Source: Ferruginibacter sp. (GTDB lineage Bacteria; Bacteroidota; Bacteroidia; Chitinophagales; Chitinophagaceae). Taken from it: a stretch of DNA of 64,000 nt. Numbering within the stretch: position 1 is the stretch's first letter; each line of letters starts with the position of its first letter. The DNA lies in assembly GCA_013141115.1 (NCBI GenBank), contig JABFRP010000003.1, positions 558,001-622,000 of the forward strand, written 5' to 3'. Positions 54,716-62,262 of the stretch are shown here, in pieces. A program made the position numbers and the translations under genes. The notes beneath the pieces were generated by a model. The model had not been told where the DNA came from. It saw nothing but the letters and a program-made list of their open reading frames with translations, and ran no database searches.

Positions 54716-55840
54716 ATGAAAAAGAATAAAGATGTGCCAACTCTAAATACACTTGAAAATTTGGCCACTACTATTCAGGATACAAATACTTTTTTCCTGG
54801 ATAAAGTTCAAAGGCAGGTGAATACTGCTTTAACACTTCGTAATTGGATTATCGGTTTTTATATTGCAGAGTACGAACAGTCAGGAAAAGACCGGGCAGA
54901 TTATGGTAAACAACTTTTTAAAGCCATCGCTGAGAGTCTCTTAAAAAAGGGGCTGAAATCAATCAGGGAAAGGCATTTATACCTTTGCAAAGACCTGTAT
55001 AAAGCTTATCCTCAGATTTTGCGGACAGTGTCCGCAAAATCGTATTTGATTGATTTTCAGTACTCTACAATTCTGCGGACAGTGTCCGCAGAATTGGGCA
55101 CTGACGAATTTCAGGCAGATATGAATCAATTGCTCACTAATCTTACCTTTTCCCATTTTATAGAGCTTTTAAAGACCGATACAGACATTAAACGGCGGTT
55201 CTATGAAGTTCAGGCTATTCAAAATAATTGGGGTGTGAGAGATCTAAAACGAGCCATTGAAAGCCTTTTGTATGAAAGAACAGGACTTAGTACCGATAAG
55301 GAAGCTACCCTTAAAAAACACATAGTCCAAAATGATTGGAAACCTGAAGATGTATTTCGTAATACTTATTTATTGGAGTTCCTGGGTTTGGAGGAAAAGC
55401 CTTCTTTTAGTGAATCCGATCTGGAAGAAAGTATCATCACCAACCTGCAGAATTTTCTAATTGAAATGGGAAGGGGGTTTTGTTTTGAAGCTAGGCAAAA
55501 GAGAATAACGTTTGATAATAAGCATTACCGAATCGACTTAGTTTTTTATCACAGAATCTTGAAAACCCACATTCTACTGGACCTCAAAATAGGTGAGTTC
55601 GACCATTCAGATTCTGGACAAATGAATGTGTACCTCAACTATTATAAAGATCACGAATTTACCAAAGGGGACAACGATCCCATCGGTATTATTTTATGTT
55701 CTGGTAAAAATGAGGCATTGGTGAAATATGCCACAATGGGATTGCCGCAGCAAGTATTTGTTTCAAAGTATTTAATCAATTTGCCGAGTGAGGAAGAGTT
55801 GCAGAAGATTATTGAGGAAGAGAAAGAAAAAAGGTTATAG
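54716..55840 (+). CDS. YhcG/DUF1016-family PD-(D/E)XK nuclease
   Basis: I start at ATG 54716 (374 residues); a GTG at 54686, next to the integrase stop, would add ten residues. The N-terminal DUF1016 helical domain (about 15-170) holds SIRERHLYLCKDLYKAYP. The C-terminal nuclease (about 215-360) has FEARQKRITFDNKHYRIDLVFYHR (Asp about 265) and ILLDLKIGEFDHSDSGQMNVYLNYY with the D-x-K pair, as in this family. YhcG proteins are common in restriction and defence clusters; their exact role is not settled. Two 25-base palindromes lie in the coding sequence and encode the repeated ILRTVSA. Confidence 0.88.
   Translation: MKKNKDVPTLNTLENLATTIQDTNTFFLDKVQRQVNTALTLRNWIIGFYIAEYEQSGKDRADYGKQLFKAIAESLLKKGLKSIRERHLYLCKDLYKAYPQILRTVSAKSYLIDFQYSTILRTVSAELGTDEFQADMNQLLTNLTFSHFIELLKTDTDIKRRFYEVQAIQNNWGVRDLKRAIESLLYERTGLSTDKEATLKKHIVQNDWKPEDVFRNTYLLEFLGLEEKPSFSESDLEESIITNLQNFLIEMGRGFCFEARQKRITFDNKHYRIDLVFYHRILKTHILLDLKIGEFDHSDSGQMNVYLNYYKDHEFTKGDNDPIGIILCSGKNEALVKYATMGLPQQVFVSKYLINLPSEEELQKIIEEEKEKRL
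55016..55094. repeat. Two near-identical 25-base perfect palindromes inside the YhcG gene
   Basis: ATTTTGCGGACA-G-TGTCCGCAAAAT at 55016-55040 and ATTCTGCGGACA-G-TGTCCGCAGAAT at 55070-55094 are both perfect around a central G. They differ by a compensating pair (T/A to C/G), so the pairing itself is conserved. The 29-base spacer is not repeated. Each encodes ILRTVSA. Confidence 0.85.
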
Positions 55841-55901
55841 TTTTTGGTTCCTATCTAAAATGCCAGGAAAAGGTGTTATAACAGTGGCACAAATCACTCT
55901 A

Positions 55902-55934
55902 TTTTGGGTGGGTTGCTGCAATTGATTATTTTTA
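55902..55934 (+). promoter_or_regulatory. Possible promoter before the HEPN-like gene
   Basis: TTTTG at 55902-55906 and TATTTTTA at 55927-55934 are 20 bases apart, near the Bacteroidota TTG / TAnnTTTG pattern with one mismatch. The next ATG is 57 bases later. The surrounding 150-base gap also has TTGCTGCAA and TTGCGGCAA. Confidence 0.25.
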
Positions 55935-55990
55935 AGTTGCGGCAATGCAAGAGTTGGCCTCAAGCAATTGGCAGACCTTAAATTACTATT

Positions 55991-56455
55991 ATGACAGAAT
56001 GGATAAATCAAAGATTTGGGGTTAACTTAAATGACAACGACCTTACAAGCATAAAAGACTTTTCCCTTGTATGGAATGTTTTTGAAGGAAATGTTTTTGC
56101 AAATAGATTTACAATAACCAGGGCTGAAACGGAAATAAATAATAGAGTATTTGAAATTGCTGAATTCCAAACATTCCTTGACTATTTCAAAATTCTTTAT
56201 GTTCAGAACGGTGCAACCAATGTTAGGTTTGACAATTTACATTTTAGACCTAGCGACAGGAAAGTTTTTGTGCAACAAGTATTGCTTGACACATTAACAG
56301 ACATTCGAGAAATAATTTTAGCAATAATAATTATAATTTATCGCCTCCGTAATAATCTTTTTCATAGACTTAAAGATATTAGAGTTATTGACCAACAACG
56401 AGATAATTTTAATCAAGCAAATTCTTTTTTGACAACTCTACTTAATCATTTTTAA
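55991..56455 (+). CDS. HEPN-like protein, candidate ribonuclease
   Basis: The 154-residue protein is not recognised as a named family. Its C-terminal half is helical and contains YRLRNNLFHRLKDI (about 117-130), in which R-N-N-L-F-H is the R-x4-H motif of HEPN ribonucleases. QQRDNFNQANSFLTTLL after it fits the fourth HEPN helix. The N-terminal half, with DFSLVWNVFEGNVFANRFT, is typical of HEPN proteins that screen for self-transcripts. No nucleotidyltransferase antitoxin of the usual kind is next to it. The next gene, 10 bases on, may be its partner. Function is inferred from the motif. Confidence 0.65.
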   Translation: MTEWINQRFGVNLNDNDLTSIKDFSLVWNVFEGNVFANRFTITRAETEINNRVFEIAEFQTFLDYFKILYVQNGATNVRFDNLHFRPSDRKVFVQQVLLDTLTDIREIILAIIIIIYRLRNNLFHRLKDIRVIDQQRDNFNQANSFLTTLLNHF

Positions 56456-56465
56456 AATTTTCGCA

Positions 56466-56795
56466 ATGATAAAAACCTTTCAAGGTGGCATCAAGGTTGA
56501 CCATAATACAAAACCTCTATCCTATTCAAAAAGAGTACAGCCAGACTTGCATATTGGATATGACTATTACGTTTCGTTTGCCAATAACAATGTTTATCCT
56601 TGTACACTGCTTGAAATTATAAATGAATTTGACAAAACAGAGGTAAAGATTGGAATACCCGTGAAATCTAAATCAAAAAAAGGGTTCATTGACGGAATTG
56701 GTAACCGCAGTTTTTACTTGACACAGACTAATATTGTTTACGCAACTGAAATCGGCTTAACACCAATTGACGCTGTAAAAAATCAGGTCGGCTAA
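56466..56795 (+). CDS. Small hypothetical protein downstream of HEPN-like gene
   Basis: The 109-residue protein is not recognised. It reads like a compact beta-rich domain (DYYVSFANNNVYPCTLLEII, VKIGIPVKSKSKKGF) ending in TPIDAVKNQVG, with no signal peptide or membrane segment. It follows the HEPN-like gene by 10 bases, so the two are probably co-transcribed and it could be an antitoxin or accessory subunit. That role is only a positional inference. Confidence 0.6.
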   Translation: MIKTFQGGIKVDHNTKPLSYSKRVQPDLHIGYDYYVSFANNNVYPCTLLEIINEFDKTEVKIGIPVKSKSKKGFIDGIGNRSFYLTQTNIVYATEIGLTPIDAVKNQVG

Positions 56796-56901
56796 AGTTC
56801 TTTCGACTTTGCCAGCAGCCAACATGGGAAACCTGTGAGACAGCTCAATCATTTAACCAATCAACTATTGACAAAATTTTTACTTAAATAAAAAAATAAA
56901 A

Positions 56902-57469
56902 ATGACATACCAAGAAAGATACACTGAACTGTTTCAAAAAATATGAAAGTGTTACAAAGGCTTTACATGAAGCAACACAAAAAATTTCATTCCATGATGG
57001 CTTTGGCGACACAGGTGAATTAGGCAGCTACCTTAAAGCCCAAAGAGAATACAGATATGTCGAAAGAGATTTTCAACAGTTGCTTAAATATGTAACTTCT
57101 AAAAATCTTAATCCTACTTCAGAATATATTTTAGGGGACTACATGTACGGCATCATTAAAGAAGATCAACAAAAAAAGGGCACTCCTTGGAAAGATGAAG
57201 AACTTACGCCAAGCACAAAAGGAGGAGTAAGAGGCTATGAATCCTTAATAGGGCTTACAAATGACGGCGAAATAAACAGAATGATTCAAGGTACAGAGTA
57301 TAAGTTTCCAGTATTAAATTTAACTCATGGAAGAGAGTGTTATAATTACTTAGCAAAAATGTTGCAGAACGGAGGAGGTGATGGATTTGATGTAAATAAT
57401 CTTAAGTTTGATAATATTGACGAGGTTAAACAGATTTATATAAAAGTAGTTGTCACAATTTGGCTCTAA
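56902..57469 (+). pseudogene. Unknown gene broken by a one-base frameshift in an A run
   Basis: ATG 56902 opens MTYQERYTELFQK and meets a stop at 56944. Shifting by one base at the A6 run (56936-56941) gives a frame open to the TAA at 57469: YESVTKALHEATQKISFHDG and onward. The joined product would be about 188 residues and both parts look like natural coding sequence. I do not recognise the family; FHDGFGDTGELGSYLKAQREY and NLTHGRECYNYLAKML are its clearest stretches. It could be a real pseudogene, a sequencing error or a phase-variable switch. It precedes the GHKL-nuclease gene by 25 bases. Confidence 0.7.
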
Positions 57470-57494
57470 CAAAATGAAAGATTAAGATTAAAAC

Positions 57495-59417
57495 ATGAAA
57501 GGAAAGCAAACAGCATTATTTGAAGATAGATTTTTAGAGTCTTTTGCTGGTCTTTCAATAATGAAAGACCCTAAAGTTGCAATTATGGAATTAATTGCAA
57601 ACTCATGGGATGCTGGCGCATCAATTGTTCAAATATTTTGGCCGTTAGAAAATGGTGACCGGTTTTCAATTGTTGACAATGGTCACGGAATGACGGAAGC
57701 TAATTTTGAAAAACGCTTTAGAACATTAGCATATAATAGAGCAACTCATCAGGGCTTATACGCAGAAATCCCCAAAGACAATATAAATATTGCTAAAAGA
57801 CCCGTTTTCGGCAGGAATGGAAAAGGAAGATTTGCTGGCTTTAGCTTTGGCGAAGCATTTTTTGTAAGAACATGGAAAGATGGTCACCAAAATATATTTA
57901 AAGTTTTTATCGATAAGGACAATGCCTTGGCATTTCAAAAGGTTGGCGAAACCAAAAATAAAGATGGGCATGGAACTGAAATATATATTGATAAAGCGAT
58001 AAAGCCATTTTTATCCGATGCTCAAATAAGAATAGAAATCAGCATGCGATTTATGACTGACCCTCACTTTGAATTGTCAGTAAACAACGCTATGGTTACT
58101 TTTTCAGATATACCCGAGGATAATGTAGAGATATTTGAAGTTCCTGTACAAGATGTTGGTGTTTTGAAAATAACAGTAATTGATGTGCAAAATGCTGACA
58201 AGACTACTCAACAACATGGAATTGCATGGCATGTCAATAGAAGGCTTGTAGGAGAATGCACATGGAAAGGAAGTGGACAGGAATATTTAATTGACGGAAG
58301 AAAATCTGTTGCAAAACGTTACACCTTTATTGTTGAAGCCGATTTTCTAAAAGATAAGGAAGCTGTCCTTCCAGATTGGACAGGTTTTTATCCAAACAAT
58401 AAAGATTACAATCTTTCTTTCATTGAGGCACAAGAAGCAATCAAAAATCATATATTACAACTTTCAAAAGACAGTAGAAAATCAACTTTTGATGAAATAA
58501 AACAGGCAAATAATCAAATTTTAAAAAAAATGGGATTTGAAGGCAGAGTGCGTTGGGAAAAATTTGTTGAAACTGTTCAGGAAGAATGTCCATCAATCAC
58601 TGACGACGATTTGCAGAAGCTTTCTACTGTTTTAGCAAATCTTGAAAATAGCGAATCAAAGTACAGCCTAATTCAACAATTGTCGGAATTCAATACCCAA
58701 AATTTAGACGATTTAAATTCAATTTTAAATAAATGGAACATTGATTTAGCAAAAATTGTTTTGGATGAACTTGAGTATCGACTTAAGCTCCTAGAACAAT
58801 TAAGGATTAAGGTCAAAAATGACAACACAGACGAGGTTCAAGAACTGCAACCTCTATTTCATCGAGGACTTTGGATTTTTGGTCCTGAATATGAAACAAT
58901 TGATTACACTTCAAACGAAGGGATGAAGTCTGTTATACAAAAACTATTCGGCGTAGACACTAAAGGAAAAACAATAAGACCTGATTTTGTTATTGTACCC
59001 GATGGAACTGTTGGATTTTATGGCTATCCAATGTATGACGAAGATGGTGGTGAAATAGGAATCGACAAACTAACAATTGTTGAACTTAAAAGACCAGGTG
59101 TGCCAATTGCTAAAGGCGAAAAAGACCAGCCCTTAAAATATGTTGAAGAGTTATTTGACAAAGGGCTAATTAAAAACTTCACGAATATTACATGTTTTGT
59201 ATTAGGCTCACAAGTAAGTCAATTTCATTCTGGAATTTCGACAGAAAGAGACGGGAAAATTAGAATTATTCCTATGGATTTTGACACAGTAATTAGACGA
59301 GCAAAGAGTAGGCTTTTGAATTTATACAACCGAGTCAGTAATGCTCCATTTCTTGAAGACACAAGAATTAAAGAGTTTTTAAAAGAAAAATCACAGCTTG
59401 AATTGTGGGACAAATAA
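57495..59417 (+). CDS. GHKL ATPase fused to Shedu-like PD-(D/E)XK nuclease
   Basis: The 640-residue protein begins with a Hsp90/MutL/MORC-type ATPase. The N box is in VAIMELIANSWDAGAS (about 28-43), then IVDNGHGM (about 56), FGRNGKGRFAGF (about 105) and GHGTEIYID (about 157). A transducer-like region (to about 300) and helical linker (about 300-440) follow. The C-terminal domain (about 450-600) has LWIFGPEYETIDY, IRPDFVIVPDG (Asp about 497) and LTIVELKRPG (Glu-x-Lys about 530-532), a DUF4263/Shedu-like nuclease core. ATP-driven dimer closure could gate DNA cutting. It is followed after 52 bases by the PHP-ATPase, probably one operon. Defence role is inferred. Confidence 0.85.
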   Translation: MKGKQTALFEDRFLESFAGLSIMKDPKVAIMELIANSWDAGASIVQIFWPLENGDRFSIVDNGHGMTEANFEKRFRTLAYNRATHQGLYAEIPKDNINIAKRPVFGRNGKGRFAGFSFGEAFFVRTWKDGHQNIFKVFIDKDNALAFQKVGETKNKDGHGTEIYIDKAIKPFLSDAQIRIEISMRFMTDPHFELSVNNAMVTFSDIPEDNVEIFEVPVQDVGVLKITVIDVQNADKTTQQHGIAWHVNRRLVGECTWKGSGQEYLIDGRKSVAKRYTFIVEADFLKDKEAVLPDWTGFYPNNKDYNLSFIEAQEAIKNHILQLSKDSRKSTFDEIKQANNQILKKMGFEGRVRWEKFVETVQEECPSITDDDLQKLSTVLANLENSESKYSLIQQLSEFNTQNLDDLNSILNKWNIDLAKIVLDELEYRLKLLEQLRIKVKNDNTDEVQELQPLFHRGLWIFGPEYETIDYTSNEGMKSVIQKLFGVDTKGKTIRPDFVIVPDGTVGFYGYPMYDEDGGEIGIDKLTIVELKRPGVPIAKGEKDQPLKYVEELFDKGLIKNFTNITCFVLGSQVSQFHSGISTERDGKIRIIPMDFDTVIRRAKSRLLNLYNRVSNAPFLEDTRIKEFLKEKSQLELWDK

Positions 59418-59469
59418 AGGCTGCACACAACATTCGTTAGTGGCAATTAAAACGAACCTCACTACACAT

Positions 59470-61785
59470 ATGAACCCTATTTACATTGACCTGCATATTC
59501 ATACTTCAGAGGACCCCAATTCTTTGAATAAGTCCTATGATATTGAATTGTTAGATAAAAACATTCGAAAGTTTACAAATAACTCAGACTACCTTATTTC
59601 ATTAACCGACCACAATACAATTAATGAAGACATCTATCTAAAGGCAATTAAAAAGGGGATTAACATAATTGTTGGCGTCGAACTACATATTAAAAACTAT
59701 GATGATTGCCCTGCTTATCATAGCCATATTTATTTCAACTTAGAAACTATTGACAAGATTGTTTTGAAAGACCTCAATAAAAAGCTAGACAAGTTGTATC
59801 CAAAAAAAGTGGTGAATAAGGCAGACAAATCAATACCTAAAATTGATACAATTATAAACCTATTTGATTCTTACGATTTCCTATTACTTCCTCATGGTGG
59901 TCAGTCTCATTGTACATTCGACACATCAATTCCAGATGGAATAAAGTTCGACACAACCATGGAAAGAAGTATATATTATAACCAATTTGACGGCTTTACT
60001 GCAAGAGGGAATACTGGACTGGAGAAAACGCAGCAATATTTTAAAAAACTTGGGATCTTTGATTTTGTAAACCTTATCACATGTACTGACAATTATTTCC
60101 CAAAAGATTATCCAAACGCAAAAGCTAAAGACGCACAACCATTCATTCCAACTTGGATGTTAGCCCAACCAACTTACAATGGTTTAAGATTGTCGCTATC
60201 AGAATCTTCTAGATTAATTTACTCAACTACAAAACCGCAACTCTGGTCAGAAAACATTAGGGGCGTTAAACTCAAAAAAGCAAATATTGATATTAATATT
60301 CAACTTACACAAGGATTAAATGTAGTCATAGGCGGTTCTTCAAGTGGGAAAACTCTATTAGTGGATTCAATATACAGAAGAATAAGCAACGATTTTAGTC
60401 AAAGTAATTACACACATTATGAAGTTGAAAAATTAGAAATTGATAACCCTTCAGGAGTGACGCCACATTATTTGTCTCAAAACTATATAATGAGTGTGGT
60501 AAATGAAGCAACCGATGATAAGATTGACAATATTGAAATAATCAAAAATGTTTTTCCAGGAGACAGCGATATAAGAACCAAAATTGAATATAATTTAAGA
60601 TCGTTAAAAAAGCAACTAAAGGAATTAATTGAATGTGTAAAAATTCTTGAACGGGAAGACAAGATTTTGAAAAAAATACCTGTTCTATCGAGATTAATTA
60701 CAACAAAACAAATTGAAGGAAATGTATTTGATAAGCTCCAGCCAACTTCTAAAGAAAAAAATGTAATCGAATATAAGGAACAATCTTATGAAGAACATAC
60801 CGATGTTCTTGATGAAATAGAATCAGTTTTGGCTAATAACCCCTTTATCAAGCATGATAAAACTTTAGTTCCGAAGCTAAAAAAAGAACTTTCACAAGTG
60901 TTAAATGCTTCAAATATTTCTACAAGAATAAAGACCATCATTTCAAGTGAAAAACAAAAACTTGATAGGGAACTTAGGGATAAAAACGTTGAAGAACAAT
61001 CCAAGAGGCAAGATTTTGATAAGCTATTAGAATCAATTAGAAAGTATTCAGCTTTTACAAAGAAATTCAAAGCAATTATAAAACAAATTTCGGTGTATAG
61101 TATAAAGTTCGACTCAGAACAAATTGAGTCAATGGGACATAAACTTTACATCGAGAATGGGTTTCAATTAAATAAAGATATTTTTCTAGAGGTGGTAAAC
61201 AAATACTTAAAAACCGACAATAAAATTGACAAATTTAAAAACATTACTCCAGAGTCACTCTTTGAATCAAACTATAAAAAGCAAACCCCAAAAGTTCAGG
61301 ATTATGATGATTTTGAAAAAAAGATTTACAAGGACTTTGAATCATATAACAAGAAGCAGTATAAAATCATTACAAATGACAACCGGAAATTTGAAAGCCT
61401 TAGTGCAGGATGGAAAACCTCAGTAATACTTGATATTATACTAGGCTACGAAAAAGACATGGCTCCGATAATTATTGACCAACCGGAAGACAACTTAGCG
61501 ACCAACTACATAAATGGTGGGTTGGTTTCAGCAATCAAGAAAATAAAAGGGAAAAAGCAAATTATCTTGGTTTCGCACAATGCTACAATACCAATGTTAG
61601 CAGATGCTCAAAATATCATTTTGTGTAATAATGTAAACAATAAAATACTTATACAATCAAGCCCTTTAGAGGGAAAGATAGAAGACAAAAATGTCCTTGA
61701 CCATATTGCTGAAATAACTGATGGCGGGAAATCATCAATAAAAAAGAGAGTAAAAAAATATAACTTAAAAAAATTCACTGAATAG
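59470..61785 (+). CDS. PHP-domain phosphoesterase fused to SMC/ABC-type ATPase (TrlF-like)
   Basis: The start is ATG 59470 (771 residues), which opens directly on the PHP domain; an ATG at 59398 would overlap the upstream gene. PHP motifs are DLHIHTSED, SLTDHNT, GVELHI and LLPHGGQ. The last motif reads CTDNYF, without the usual His. The ATPase has Walker A GGSSSGKT (about 303), a long coiled coil (about 370-600), signature LSAGWKT (about 645), Walker B PIIIDQPEDNL and switch His in ILVSHNA. This layout matches what I know as TrlF-like ATPases. It likely senses nucleic acid and cleaves a phosphoester. The next gene starts one base after its stop. Confidence 0.87.
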   Translation: MNPIYIDLHIHTSEDPNSLNKSYDIELLDKNIRKFTNNSDYLISLTDHNTINEDIYLKAIKKGINIIVGVELHIKNYDDCPAYHSHIYFNLETIDKIVLKDLNKKLDKLYPKKVVNKADKSIPKIDTIINLFDSYDFLLLPHGGQSHCTFDTSIPDGIKFDTTMERSIYYNQFDGFTARGNTGLEKTQQYFKKLGIFDFVNLITCTDNYFPKDYPNAKAKDAQPFIPTWMLAQPTYNGLRLSLSESSRLIYSTTKPQLWSENIRGVKLKKANIDINIQLTQGLNVVIGGSSSGKTLLVDSIYRRISNDFSQSNYTHYEVEKLEIDNPSGVTPHYLSQNYIMSVVNEATDDKIDNIEIIKNVFPGDSDIRTKIEYNLRSLKKQLKELIECVKILEREDKILKKIPVLSRLITTKQIEGNVFDKLQPTSKEKNVIEYKEQSYEEHTDVLDEIESVLANNPFIKHDKTLVPKLKKELSQVLNASNISTRIKTIISSEKQKLDRELRDKNVEEQSKRQDFDKLLESIRKYSAFTKKFKAIIKQISVYSIKFDSEQIESMGHKLYIENGFQLNKDIFLEVVNKYLKTDNKIDKFKNITPESLFESNYKKQTPKVQDYDDFEKKIYKDFESYNKKQYKIITNDNRKFESLSAGWKTSVILDIILGYEKDMAPIIIDQPEDNLATNYINGGLVSAIKKIKGKKQIILVSHNATIPMLADAQNIILCNNVNNKILIQSSPLEGKIEDKNVLDHIAEITDGGKSSIKKRVKKYNLKKFTE

Positions 61786-61786
61786 T

Positions 61787-62011
61787 ATGAAGCTAATATT
61801 TTCAAAAAGTAAGGAAAGCGAATTAACTGTAAAACTTGCCATTGGCACAATCGCCGAAGATTTCTCTTATACTGAAATGGTTAAGCAACTTCTCAAAAAG
61901 AATAAATTTGAAGACAACCAATATTCAGGTTTGTCCGCAGAGGAAAAGAGCAAAATTGAAGAGATGCTTAAGAAAATTAACCAAGCAGTAGAAGAGGACG
62001 AAGAAGAATAA
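61787..62011 (+). CDS. Small acidic protein, partner of the PHP-ATPase
   Basis: The 74-residue protein starts one base after the preceding stop, so it is translationally tied to the PHP-ATPase gene. It is helical in look, with KVKQLLKKN-type segments (MVKQLLKKNKF), LSAEEKSKIEEMLKKI and an acidic tail VEEDEEE. No family is recognised. A small acidic protein in this position could be a regulatory or inhibitory subunit of the ATPase. The 251 bases after it, up to the convergent gene, show no feature that I can name. Confidence 0.7.
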   Translation: MKLIFSKSKESELTVKLAIGTIAEDFSYTEMVKQLLKKNKFEDNQYSGLSAEEKSKIEEMLKKINQAVEEDEEE

Positions 62012-62262
62012 CTTTTACTGGGCGGGGCACGTTGAAACATCAGCTATTTGCATCGCTGTACCTTGGCTTTGTACTGACATTGAGACATTGCCTGCAAAAT
62101 TTTCCAGCATATTTGAGGGGCGTCTGTCGAAAGTCCGCAACAATATTAGAGCCATACAGATGATCGTTATTCAGTTGATAGCAGCATAAAATAAAAGTCA
62201 TCTACCGAAGAGCGGTATATGATTTTTTTTACGGTATGAATTATTAATCCTGAAATTTTAAA

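Noticed and set aside
59418..59469. attC-like (integron cassette) site in GCTGCACACAACATTCGTTAG
   Set aside because: There is weak inverted symmetry, but the core GTTRRRY/RYYYAAC pattern is not met and no integron integrase is present.
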